Positions 17,264 through 24,704 of a stretch of 64,000 nucleotides of DNA are shown here, piece by piece. The translations under genes were made by a program, and so were the position numbers. Positions within the stretch are counted from its first letter, which is position 1, and each line of letters starts with the position of its first letter. Source of the DNA: an uncultured Chryseobacterium sp. (GTDB lineage: Bacteria; Bacteroidota; Bacteroidia; Flavobacteriales; Weeksellaceae); NCBI GenBank assembly GCA_913776245.1, contig CAJYLO010000028.1:1-64000 (forward strand). Direction: 5' to 3'. Under the pieces are notes generated by a model, which made no database searches, was not told where the DNA came from, and saw nothing but the letters and a program-made list of their open reading frames with translations.

Positions 17264-17773
17264 ATGAGATTTATAGGTATATTTTTCAGGGCATTAAAAT
17301 CATTAACCATAAAAAAATTGTTCAAGGTTTTTTCTGTTGGTGTGATGCATCCGCTTTTTGCATTTCTCTATGCATATGCAAGTTTCAGAGCGTTTACCAA
17401 AGCCAAAGAACTTTATCCTAAAACCAATTCTAACAGCGGGAAAGGTAATGCTTTCCGGCATTCGTACTGGTGCTGTCTGATTTTGATGTATTTCTGCAAA
17501 GTCTCATCGCCGGAAAAATCCCTGAAATGGTGCAGAAAACTGACCGATATGCACGAAGAGTTATTTCCCAACGATCCATTAGAAACCAAAATGGACCTTC
17601 ACAATAACAAGGTTGGAATGGATTATTTTATGACGCTCGTTCCGGGAATCCACCGCCAGTTTTTTGAAAGCAGTTTCTTCATTGAGGAATTGCAGAAAAG
17701 AACCGAAAATGCCGTTTTTATAAAATCTGTGGATGAAGAAGTTGATGAAACACAATTGATCTATCTGGAATAA
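17264..17773 (+). CDS. DUF6973-type conserved protein
   Basis: This 169-residue protein has an amphipathic or membrane-leaning N-terminus (about residues 1-45) and then the conserved core GKGNAFRHSYWCCLILMYF, HEELFPND and MDLHNNKVGMD. The invariant His, Asn and Glu pattern (N..RH....HE.....MDLHNN) is that of the DUF6973 family and looks like a metal-binding or catalytic site, but no activity is known. The ATG directly follows the T-run of the accD terminator, and no separate promoter is evident. Confidence 0.7.
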   Translation: MRFIGIFFRALKSLTIKKLFKVFSVGVMHPLFAFLYAYASFRAFTKAKELYPKTNSNSGKGNAFRHSYWCCLILMYFCKVSSPEKSLKWCRKLTDMHEELFPNDPLETKMDLHNNKVGMDYFMTLVPGIHRQFFESSFFIEELQKRTENAVFIKSVDEEVDETQLIYLE

Positions 17774-17776
17774 AAA

Positions 17777-17804
17777 AATTGACAAACCTAGAGATTTGTC
17801 AATT
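17777..17804 (-). terminator. Bidirectional terminator between DUF6973 gene and metQ
   Basis: AATTGACAAA and TTTGTCAATT form a 10-bp stem with an 8-base loop. On the minus strand it is followed by TTTTTTTA, so it mainly ends the metNIQ message; it also lies just after the plus-strand gene. Confidence 0.7.
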
Positions 17805-17828
17805 AGAATAAGATATAGAATAGAAGTT

Positions 17829-18629
17829 TTACCACGCCTTCACAGCACCTCCTTTGAAGGTTTGTTGCGCCGCAGATTCTACTTCCGGAGATTGATAAGC
17901 TTGTACAAATTTTTTCACTTTTTCATCATTCTTATTATCTTCTCTTGCAACGATAAGATTAGCGTAAGGCGAATCCTTATCTTCTTTGAATAATCCTTCT
18001 TTTTCAGGGTTAAGTCCAGCCTGCGCTGCAAAATTATTATTGATAATTGCCAAAGCTACTTCTTTATCTTCCAAAACCCTTGGAATCTGAGGTGCTTCCA
18101 ATTCCAGGATTTTCAGGTTTTTCGGATTAGCGATAATGTCAGTTACTTTAGGCAACAATCCAACGTCATCTTTCAACTTCAAAATACCTTGCTTTTGTAA
18201 TAACAATAATGAACGTCCGCCATTGGTCGGGTCATTCGGAATCACAATAGTTTGTCTGGGTTGCAATTCGGAAACTGATTTTATTTTTTTAGAATAAGCC
18301 ACAATCGGGTAAACAAAGGTTTTTCCGACAACTGCTAATTTATAACCACGTTGTCTGGATTGCTCCTCAAGATAGGGTAGATGCTGGAAAGCATTCACAT
18401 CTACATCACCTTGGCTTAAAGCTTCATTGGGAACAACATAATCGTTAAATGTTACCAATTCCACATCCAGACCATATTTTTCCTTTGCTACTTTTTTAGC
18501 CGCTTCGGCAAGGTTTTGTTCTGGTCCGGTTGCGATTCCGACTTTTAAAACATTCGGGTTTGATTGTTTTTTATTGCAGGCTGATAATGTGATAATAGCC
18601 AATGCTAAAGCAAATATTTTCGTCTTCAT
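17829..18629 (-). CDS. metQ: Methionine ABC transporter substrate-binding lipoprotein
   Basis: This 266-residue lipoprotein has a lipobox LSAC with the modified cysteine at residue 18. The NlpA/MetQ fold is marked by LKVGIATGPEQ, VTFNDYVVPNEALSQGDVDVNAFQH and NNNFAAQAGL. It binds L- or D-methionine (or related sulphur compounds in other NlpA members) in the periplasm and hands it to MetI. It is the last gene of metN-metI-metQ, 10 bases after metI. In enterobacteria this operon is controlled by MetJ and in Firmicutes by S-box RNA; here a leader peptide may do so. Confidence 0.93.
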   Translation of the reverse strand: MKTKIFALALAIITLSACNKKQSNPNVLKVGIATGPEQNLAEAAKKVAKEKYGLDVELVTFNDYVVPNEALSQGDVDVNAFQHLPYLEEQSRQRGYKLAVVGKTFVYPIVAYSKKIKSVSELQPRQTIVIPNDPTNGGRSLLLLQKQGILKLKDDVGLLPKVTDIIANPKNLKILELEAPQIPRVLEDKEVALAIINNNFAAQAGLNPEKEGLFKEDKDSPYANLIVAREDNKNDEKVKKFVQAYQSPEVESAAQQTFKGGAVKAW

Positions 18630-18639
18630 TTTTTAAATT

Positions 18640-19293
18640 TTATCTATGATTGAATTTTTTCGAAAGAAAGTCTCCGGAAATCTGAATAATGAAAACTAGC
18701 ACAATTAATAAGATTAAAACTGCATTCATTACCGCAAAATCATATCCGATGTAGCCGTACTGATAACCTACTTGTCCCAATCCGCCGGCACCGACTGCGC
18801 CACCCATTGCGGAATAACCAACTAAAGTGATTAATGTAATACTGACATTGTTGATTAATGATGGCAATGCCTCTGGCAAAAGGACTTTCCGGATAATTTG
18901 AAACGGTTTTGCGCCCATCGACCTTGCGGCTTCTATCAAACCTGACGGAATTTCCAAAAGGCTGTTTTCTACCAACCTTGCAATGAAAGGCGCAGAACCA
19001 ACACTCAATGGAACCAGAGCTGCGGAAACGCCAATCGATGTTCCGACAATGGTTCTTGTAAAAGGTATCATCCACACAATCAGGATAATAAAGGGAATTG
19101 AACGGAAAATATTGACTATAATGGATGCGATTTGGTGTGATATCTTATTTTCCAATAATTGGTTTTTTCTTGTAAGGAAAAGAAAAATTCCCATCGGTAA
19201 TCCTAAAACAAATCCGAAAAATCCTGAAACCAAGGTCATTACAATTGTCTCAATTGTCCCTTGAAATAATAAATTGATGATACTATCCGACAT
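18640..19293 (-). CDS. metI: Methionine ABC transporter permease
   Basis: This 217-residue inner-membrane permease has five predicted helices. The cytoplasmic coupling loop that docks on the ATPase, EAARSMGAKPFQIIRKVLLPEALPSL, lies near residues 125-150 and carries the family EAA...G pattern. The length matches MetI of other bacteria. Its start overlaps the end of metN by 11 bases, which indicates translational coupling. Confidence 0.93.
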   Translation of the reverse strand: MSDSIINLLFQGTIETIVMTLVSGFFGFVLGLPMGIFLFLTRKNQLLENKISHQIASIIVNIFRSIPFIILIVWMIPFTRTIVGTSIGVSAALVPLSVGSAPFIARLVENSLLEIPSGLIEAARSMGAKPFQIIRKVLLPEALPSLINNVSITLITLVGYSAMGGAVGAGGLGQVGYQYGYIGYDFAVMNAVLILLIVLVFIIQISGDFLSKKFNHR

Positions 19294-20311
19294 AACCCAA
19301 AATTTCTGTGTTTACATATTCATTTTCTAAATAAGCCAAAGCTTCATTGGTGTTTTTTCCCTGCAATTCCAGAATCAAAATGCCGAAGTTCAAGTGACCG
19401 ACATACTCCAGTTGTGCGCTGATAATCTTTGCTTTAACCTGAAATTTTTCATACAGATTAATGATAACAGAACTTTGTGCTTCATTGCCGCTAATGAAAA
19501 TTTTAACCAGCGGATTATTGTCCTCGCTATCGATATTGCTGATAGAGTTCTGATAAATCGAAGGCAATTCTACATTCAAAGAAGCTTGTATAAAACCTTT
19601 CGTGATTTCTTTTTCCGGATGAATGAAAATCTGTTCTACTTTTCCTTGTTCCGCTAATTCGCCATTATCAATTACGGCCACTTTATCGCAAATACTTTTA
19701 ATCACTTCCATCTCGTGTGTGATAAGAAGAATGGTGAGATTTAGTTTTTGATTGATGGATTTCAGGAGTTGTAAAATCGATTTTGTGGTTGCCGGGTCCA
19801 GCGCACTGGTCGCTTCGTCACACAACAAAACTTTTGGATCGTTCGCCAAAGCTCTTGCAATCGCAACTCTTTGTTTTTGACCGCCGGAAAGATTCGCGGG
19901 ATAATCTTTTGCCTTTTCTTTCAGTCCGACCAATTCTAAAAGCGAATCCACTTTCTCCTTGATTTCCGACTTCGATTTTCCTTCTAATTCCAACGGAAAA
20001 GCAACATTGTCAAAAACAGATCTTGATGACAACAAGTTAAAATGCTGAAAAATCATTGCAATCTTTCTTCGTTCCAGAGTCAATTGAGAATCGGAAAGTT
20101 TTGTCAGTTCAATTCCATCAACAATTACTTTTCCATCGTTTGGTTTTTCCAAAAGATTCACGCATCGAATCAGCGTACTTTTTCCAGCGCCTGAGGTTCC
20201 AATCACACCGAAGATTTCCCCTTTTTCAACAGTCAGGGAAACGTCCGACAAGGCTTGGATAACCTTATTTTTAATAGTAAAACGTTTGGAAACGTTCAGC
20301 AGTTCAATCAT
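19283..20311 (-). CDS. metN: Methionine ABC transporter ATP-binding protein
   Basis: This 342-residue ATPase has a Walker A GTSGAGKST (residues 38-46), the signature LSGGQKQR near residue 142, the Walker B VLLCDEATSALD near 162 and the switch histidine in LLITHEM. The last 75 residues form the NIL domain (ACT-like), which in E. coli MetN binds methionine and shuts transport down. It is the first gene of the operon, and a terminator hairpin stands 16 bases before its ATG. Confidence 0.94.
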   Translation of the reverse strand: MIELLNVSKRFTIKNKVIQALSDVSLTVEKGEIFGVIGTSGAGKSTLIRCVNLLEKPNDGKVIVDGIELTKLSDSQLTLERRKIAMIFQHFNLLSSRSVFDNVAFPLELEGKSKSEIKEKVDSLLELVGLKEKAKDYPANLSGGQKQRVAIARALANDPKVLLCDEATSALDPATTKSILQLLKSINQKLNLTILLITHEMEVIKSICDKVAVIDNGELAEQGKVEQIFIHPEKEITKGFIQASLNVELPSIYQNSISNIDSEDNNPLVKIFISGNEAQSSVIINLYEKFQVKAKIISAQLEYVGHLNFGILILELQGKNTNEALAYLENEYVNTEILGYVG

Positions 20312-20326
20312 TTTTATTCATTAGTT

Positions 20327-20365
20327 AAAATAAAAAACCTTTCACAGGGAAGTATGAAAGGTTTT
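20327..20365 (-). terminator. Terminator hairpin in the metNIQ leader (attenuator)
   Basis: On the minus strand AAAACCTTTCA and TGAAAGGTTTT form an 11-bp stem (20355-20365 with 20334-20344), followed by TTTTTTATTTT. It lies between the leader ORF and metN. Its loop contains TACTTC, which can pair with GAAGTA at the leader ORF stop codon. Confidence 0.78.
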
Positions 20366-20384
20366 CAAAATAAACACACCATTA

Positions 20385-20444
20385 TTACTTCTTCGTATAT
20401 ATTCGAAAAGTTAAATAGCAGCAACAAAACATTTTTCCTGACAT
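20385..20444 (-). CDS. Cysteine-triplet leader peptide upstream of metNIQ
   Basis: The ORF encodes MSGKMFCCCYLTFRIYTKK (19 residues) with three consecutive cysteine codons (TGT TGC TGC, codons 7-9). Inverted 9-base segments ACACCATTA and TAATGGTGT flank it and could pair around the ORF. A good promoter lies just upstream and a terminator just downstream, before metN. A run of codons for the amino acid that the operon supplies is the classic mark of a regulatory leader peptide; cysteine is the direct sulphur precursor of methionine. That it is translated is an inference. Confidence 0.6.
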   Translation of the reverse strand: MSGKMFCCCYLTFRIYTKK

Positions 20445-20470
20445 AATGGTGTTTTTAAAAAAAGCCTTTA

Positions 20471-20501
20471 CAAAACTAAAAATTCAATTCATACTAAACA
20501 A
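20471..20501 (-). promoter_or_regulatory. Promoter of the metNIQ leader
   Basis: On the minus strand TAGTTTTG (20478-20471) matches TAnnTTTG perfectly and a TTG (20501-20499) lies 20 bases upstream. Element and spacing are the same as in the lysA leader promoter. Confidence 0.6.
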
Positions 20502-20550
20502 GTATAATTTGAATTAGATGACAAATGTCAGTTTTTTATAATAATCGTTT

Positions 20551-20655
20551 GGGCGACTTTATCCGCCTTCCGCTCCCAATCTTTTTTGCAGACGATTTCT
20601 ACTTAAATAGAACTTTTTGCTTGGCAAAAAAGGATTTCCGCTCAAGTCGGGTCGC
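20551..20655 (-). repeat. Dispersed intergenic repeat, copy 1
   Basis: Read on the minus strand this segment runs from GCGACCCGACTTGAGCGG through TCCTTTTTTGC, a variable middle, GCAAAAAAGATTGG and AGCGGAAGGCGG to TCGCCC. A shorter version with the same conserved blocks in the same order lies at 40692-40773. The CTTTTTTGC and GCAAAAAAG blocks can pair, so the element can form a hairpin. It encodes no protein. Confidence 0.65.
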
Positions 20656-20697
20656 AGATTCAACATAGAACAACATTTGACGTAAAAATAGGTTTGC

Positions 20698-20759
20698 CAT
20701 TCCGTAAGAATCTAAATACAAACATTTACAGTTTCCATTGTTGAGATTCCTACGGAATG
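20698..20759. repeat. ATTCCG palindromic repeat, copy 1
   Basis: CATTCCGTAAGAATCT (20698-20713) and AGATTCCTACGGAATG (20744-20759) are inverted with one mismatch around a 30-base spacer. The same arms with small changes occur at 50727-50767. Confidence 0.7.
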
Positions 20760-20854
20760 ACAATATTGTGTTTATAAACCGTAAACAGTTTTAAAAAACC
20801 AACTTCTAAAATCTCATATCTTTTCATACATTTACTAAAAATTAATTTCCAAGA

Positions 20855-22255
20855 ATGGTTTTAAGCAGGATTTGGTCCGCCTTTATTATTATAGCAATTG
20901 CGGTTGCATCAATTAAATATTTCAGTTCAGAGAATTACAGCCAGATTTTTAATGATATGGTTGTGGGGAAAGGTGGAGACACGATTCAGATTTCTCAAAA
21001 ACCATTGGCTCAGATTGCTCCGGATATTCAGAAATCATTATTATCAAATCCTGATTTCGAAGACAGTCACATTCATTACAAAATGGATTCTCTTCAAAAC
21101 GTCAAAACTTACAGAGTTGCAGAAACCGACGGCGTTATCGGAACCAGCGAAACAGCGGTCAACATCTGCCTGAAACTGATTGGGATTATGGCTTTATTTA
21201 TGGGTTTTATGAGCATCGCCGAAAAAGCGGGAGGAATTAATTTCCTCAGCCGGTTGATTCAGCCATTTTTTTCAAAACTCTTTCCGGAGATTCCGAAAAA
21301 CCATCCGTCTTTCGGTCATATGATGCTGAACTTCAGTGCCAACTTGCTTGGGCTTGATAATGCCGCAACGCCTTTCGGACTCAAAGCGATGGAAAGTCTC
21401 CAGACTTTGAATCCCGATAAAGATAAAGCAAGCAACGCGCAGATTATGTTTCTCTGTCTTCACGCAAGTGGATTGACCTTGATTCCCGTTTCCATCATTG
21501 CGATTCGTTCCTCAATGGGTTCGGAAACGCCGACTGATATTTTCCTGCCTTGTATGATCGCGACATTTTGCGCTACGATGGCAGCAATGATAATCGTTTC
21601 CATCAGACAAAGAATTAATCTTTTTCAGCCCGTTATTTTAGCTTACGTTGGCGGGATTTCTGCAATTATTGCTTTGTTGGTTTTGTATCTCGTTCAACTG
21701 AATAAAGAAGAATTGGACTCTTTCAGTAAAGTGATGAGCAATGGTATTATCCTGTTGATTTTCTTTGCAATAGTTCTCGGCGCGGTTTATAAAAAAATCA
21801 ACATTTTCGATGCGTTTATCGACGGAGCGAAAGAAGGTTTTACGGTTTGTGTAAAGATTATTCCCTATTTAGTCGGGATGTTAATTGCGATTTCGTTACT
21901 AAGAACAAGTGGCGTTTTTGATGTGATTATTGATGGAATGAAATGGATAGCCAGCGCTTCCCACCTTGATACAAGATTTGTGGACGGATTGCCGACTGCG
22001 TTGATAAAGCCATTGTCGGGTTCAGGAGCTCGCGGAATGATGGTGGACACAATGAAAACTTTCGGAGCAGACAGTTTTCCGGGAAAATTATCTGCGATTC
22101 TTCAAGGAAGCTCTGATACAACGTTCTATGTCATCGCCGTTTATTTCGGTGCTGTTGGAGTTAAAAATACGAGATACACTGTTGGCTCGATGTTATTGGC
22201 AGACTTGGTTGGCGTGATTACTGCGATTGTTTTGGCGTATTTGTTTTTTGGATAG
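20855..22255 (+). CDS. SpmA-SpmB fusion, nucleoside-recognition (Gate) membrane protein
   Basis: This 466-residue inner-membrane protein joins two Gate/nucleoside-recognition domains. The N-terminal half (about residues 75-230) matches SpmA, with NLLGLDNAATPFGLKAM as its hallmark. The C-terminal half (about residues 310-466) matches SpmB, with PLSGSGARGMM and GSSDTTFYVIAVYFG. In Bacillus these are separate spore-maturation proteins; in non-sporulating Bacteroidota the fused form is common and its role is unknown, transport being the likeliest. The gene stands alone after the repeat-rich region; no clear promoter was seen. Confidence 0.87.
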   Translation: MVLSRIWSAFIIIAIAVASIKYFSSENYSQIFNDMVVGKGGDTIQISQKPLAQIAPDIQKSLLSNPDFEDSHIHYKMDSLQNVKTYRVAETDGVIGTSETAVNICLKLIGIMALFMGFMSIAEKAGGINFLSRLIQPFFSKLFPEIPKNHPSFGHMMLNFSANLLGLDNAATPFGLKAMESLQTLNPDKDKASNAQIMFLCLHASGLTLIPVSIIAIRSSMGSETPTDIFLPCMIATFCATMAAMIIVSIRQRINLFQPVILAYVGGISAIIALLVLYLVQLNKEELDSFSKVMSNGIILLIFFAIVLGAVYKKINIFDAFIDGAKEGFTVCVKIIPYLVGMLIAISLLRTSGVFDVIIDGMKWIASASHLDTRFVDGLPTALIKPLSGSGARGMMVDTMKTFGADSFPGKLSAILQGSSDTTFYVIAVYFGAVGVKNTRYTVGSMLLADLVGVITAIVLAYLFFG

Positions 22256-22258
22256 ATG

Positions 22259-22746
22259 AGTTGCAAGATGCAAGGTTCAGGTTACAAGATGTGAGATTCA
22301 ATGTTTAGTCTTTGGTCATTATTATTGTATTATTTACTTTTAATAAAAAAACAAATGAGCTATTTAAAATTAGATATATAGACAATCTCTTTTGAACTAT
22401 TTATAACCACACATCAATTGACATTTAAACTTCCAAAACACGAACTATATGAATTGGGAAGCCAGATTAGACGCTCCGCAGATTCTGTTAATTCGAATAT
22501 AGTAGAAGGTTATGGGAGAAGAATTTACAAAGCGGACTACATTAGATTTCTGATAATATCGCACGGAAGTTGCGATGAAACAGCAAATCATCTAAGAAAA
22601 GTCGTAAGATTGTACCCCGAGATTTCAGTAGAGTTTCAGGAAATTCTGAAAAAATACTTGCTGCTTGGAGGGAAAATTTATAATTATATAGAATATGTCA
22701 AGAATAATTGGCGCACCTAAAAGCCTGCAACACGCACCTTGCAACT
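22259..22746. mobile_element. IVS-like cassette with imperfect terminal inverted repeats
   Basis: AGTTGCAAGATGCAAGG.. (22259-22281) and its inverted counterpart ..CACCTTGCAACT (22724-22746) match at 18 of 23 positions and enclose a four-helix-bundle gene of the type found in 23S rRNA intervening sequences. Such genes recur between ordinary genes in Flavobacteriia. That the whole unit moved as a cassette is an inference; no target duplication was recognised. Confidence 0.4.
22355..22720 (+). pseudogene. Four-helix-bundle (23S rRNA IVS-type) protein, broken by an in-frame stop
   Basis: The frame starts ATG at MSYLKLDI, meets TAG at codon 9 (22379-22381) and then runs on in the same frame for another 112 codons. 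The downstream part carries the family core KHELYELGSQIRRSADS, NIVEGYGRR and YIRFLIISHGSCDETANHL. The intact family has about 120 residues and begins MSYxKLDI(Y)...HQLTFKLPKHELY, so the stop most likely replaces a single residue. A shorter product from the TTG at 22418 is possible (100 residues) but would lack the first helix. The family resembles Avd of diversity-generating retroelements; cellular function is unknown. Confidence 0.7.
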
Positions 22747-22752
22747 AAAGAT

Positions 22753-23145
22753 ATGATTCAAGATAAAGATTTTACATTAAGATTAATTCGACAATTAACA
22801 CAAGCCTTAGAAAAATTACTTCTCGGAAAACCGGAAGAAAGTCTGATGCAGAAAGAATTGGATTTTGATTCCCTTATGAAGGATATTTTCAAGGTAGATT
22901 TCAATGAAATTGCTGCAAAGTCAAAAGAACAGATTATTGAGATTGTAAAAGAAAGGGAGTCCAAAGATCACGCAGATTATTATGAGATGCTGGGTAATGT
23001 TTTTATGTTTCACTACAAAACTTCAGGAAACATTGATTTTGCAGATAAGGCGAAAACGTTTTATGAGCAATATCTTCAGACCAGCGGAATATTTGCACTA
23101 CCAATCATAACCAGGATCAATGAACTGAAAGTTGTGTTAAATTAA
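22753..23145 (+). CDS. Conserved hypothetical helical protein
   Basis: I do not recognise this 130-residue protein by name. It starts at MIQDKDFTLRLIRQLTQALEKLL; an upstream TTG would add 15 residues that lie within the flanking repeat, so the ATG is preferred. It is strongly helical and charged, with a GKPEESLMQKELDFDSLM segment and a C-terminal half like a single TPR pair (DYYEMLGNVFMFHY, DKAKTFYEQYLQTSG). The IVS-like cassette seems to have been inserted just upstream of it. Confidence 0.65.
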   Translation: MIQDKDFTLRLIRQLTQALEKLLLGKPEESLMQKELDFDSLMKDIFKVDFNEIAAKSKEQIIEIVKERESKDHADYYEMLGNVFMFHYKTSGNIDFADKAKTFYEQYLQTSGIFALPIITRINELKVVLN

Positions 23146-23193
23146 ATTAAACTAATGTTAGTAAGCTTGGCACAAAAATTAATCTTTTATTTG

Positions 23194-23201
23194 TAATTTT
23201 G
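23194..23201 (+). promoter_or_regulatory. -7 promoter element of the hydrolase gene
   Basis: TAATTTTG is a perfect TAnnTTTG match 21 bases before the ATG. Confidence 0.45.
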
Positions 23202-23222
23202 GCGGGCTATCGATAGAGCAAT

Positions 23223-23984
23223 ATGATTTTTAAAACTAAAAAAAATAAGAAGTATACTTACCTGGAAGCAGGAGAAGGCCATCCAATGGTGCTTTTACAC
23301 GGATTAATGGGTGGTTTGAGTAACTTCGATAAGATGATCAATTTTTTTTCGGACAAAGGTTATCAGGTCTTTGTGCCGCAATTGCCTATTTATGATTTGC
23401 CGATTCTGAATACCAATCTGACATCAATTTCCAAATTCGTTGCCAAATTCATTACAGATGTTATCGGGAAACCTGTAACCATTGTGGGAAACTCTATGGG
23501 CGGACACATCGGGTTGATTTTGGTTACATCCCGTCCGGAATTGGTAAGAAATCTCGTATTGACAGGAAGTTCCGGCTTGTATGAAAGAACATTTGGTGAC
23601 AGTTTCCCCAGAAAAAGCGATAAAGAATACATCAAAAAGAAAACACAGGATGTTTTCTATGATCCTGTTGTAGCCACTGATGAGCTGGTGGATGAGGTTT
23701 TCGCCGTGGTCAATGACCGGATGAAAGGCATCAAAACCGTGATGCTGGCCAGAAGCGCCATCAAGCATAATATGCTGAATGACCTCCCGAGAATCACATG
23801 TCCAACATGCATAATCTGGGGGAAACAAGATAATGTTACGCCGCCGGAAGTGGCAGAGGATATGCACAGATTTATCCCGAACTCTGAACTACACTGGCTG
23901 GACAAATGCGGACACGCTGCAATGATGGAAAAACCGGACGAGTTTAACGAGATACTTTACACCTGGCTGCAAAAAGTAATGTAA
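23223..23984 (+). CDS. Cytoplasmic alpha/beta hydrolase
   Basis: This 253-residue hydrolase has no signal peptide. The HG oxyanion motif VLLHGLMGGLSNF is near residue 24, the nucleophile elbow GNSMGG near residue 91, the acid in IIWGKQDNVTPP near 200 and the histidine in DKCGHAAMMEKP near 231. The arrangement is like the MhpC/EstB group. The substrate is unknown. Flavobacteria often keep this gene next to engB, as here. Confidence 0.88.
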   Translation: MIFKTKKNKKYTYLEAGEGHPMVLLHGLMGGLSNFDKMINFFSDKGYQVFVPQLPIYDLPILNTNLTSISKFVAKFITDVIGKPVTIVGNSMGGHIGLILVTSRPELVRNLVLTGSSGLYERTFGDSFPRKSDKEYIKKKTQDVFYDPVVATDELVDEVFAVVNDRMKGIKTVMLARSAIKHNMLNDLPRITCPTCIIWGKQDNVTPPEVAEDMHRFIPNSELHWLDKCGHAAMMEKPDEFNEILYTWLQKVM

Positions 23985-24010
23985 GCCACAATCAATAAAA
24001 ACTTTTCAAG

Positions 24011-24066
24011 CCATTAAGAATTTTAATTTTTTAATTTTAAAATAAATTTGATTCTTAATGGTTTTT
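24011..24066 (+). terminator. Terminator between the hydrolase gene and engB
   Basis: CCATTAAGAAT and ATTCTTAATGG form an 11-bp stem around a 29-base AT loop, followed by TTTTT. The engB ATG comes about 15 bases later. Confidence 0.55.
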
Positions 24067-24080
24067 AAATTATAAAAATT

Positions 24081-24704
24081 ATGCAGATCAAAACCGCTGA
24101 ATTTGTAAAAAGCAGCCAAAAATGGCAGGAATGTCCCGAACCAACTCTTCCGGAATATGCTTTTATAGGACGTTCCAATGTTGGGAAATCTTCTCTTATC
24201 AATGCGATGATGGGAAGAAAAGATCTGGCAAAAACATCACAGACTCCCGGAAAAACACAGCTTATCAACCATTTTTTAGTGAATGAAAACTGGTATCTCA
24301 CCGATTTGCCGGGCTATGGCTACGCGAAAGTTTCCAAAAGCCTGAGAAAAGATTTTGAAAAACTGATCACCAATTACATCCTGAATAGGAAAAATCTGGT
24401 CAATCTTTTTGTCCTGATAGACATTCGGCATAATCCGCAGAAAATTGATATGGAATTTATAGAGTGGTGCGGAGAAAGTGGGATCCCTTTTTCTATTGTA
24501 TTCACCAAACTGGATAAGATGAAGCCAAATGCTGCCAAAGATAATGTGGAAAAATACAAAGCAGAGCTTTTGAAGACCTGGGACGGACTTCCGGAAATAT
24601 ACATTACATCTGCCGAGAAAAAAGAAGGGACAGAGGAAATCCTGGGATTCATCGGAAAGACCAACGCGTTTTTAATCAATAACAAAGTGGATTTTAATGG
24701 ATAA
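24081..24704 (+). CDS. engB: Ribosome biogenesis GTPase EngB (YihA/YsxC)
   Basis: This 207-residue GTPase has G1 GRSNVGKSS (residues 30-38), G2/Switch I TPGKTQLIN, G3 DLPGYGYAKV and G4 TKLDKM, with G5 in TSAEKK. Size and motifs match EngB, which is needed for late 50S subunit assembly and is usually essential. Its last 8 bases overlap the next gene, so the two are probably translated together. Confidence 0.95.
   Translation: MQIKTAEFVKSSQKWQECPEPTLPEYAFIGRSNVGKSSLINAMMGRKDLAKTSQTPGKTQLINHFLVNENWYLTDLPGYGYAKVSKSLRKDFEKLITNYILNRKNLVNLFVLIDIRHNPQKIDMEFIEWCGESGIPFSIVFTKLDKMKPNAAKDNVEKYKAELLKTWDGLPEIYITSAEKKEGTEEILGFIGKTNAFLINNKVDFNG

Noticed and set aside
20312-20470. SAM (S-box) riboswitch upstream of metN
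   Set aside because: The leader has none of the conserved SAM-I, SAM-II or SAM/SAH core blocks, and the space is largely taken by a coding-like ORF. A leader peptide explains it better.
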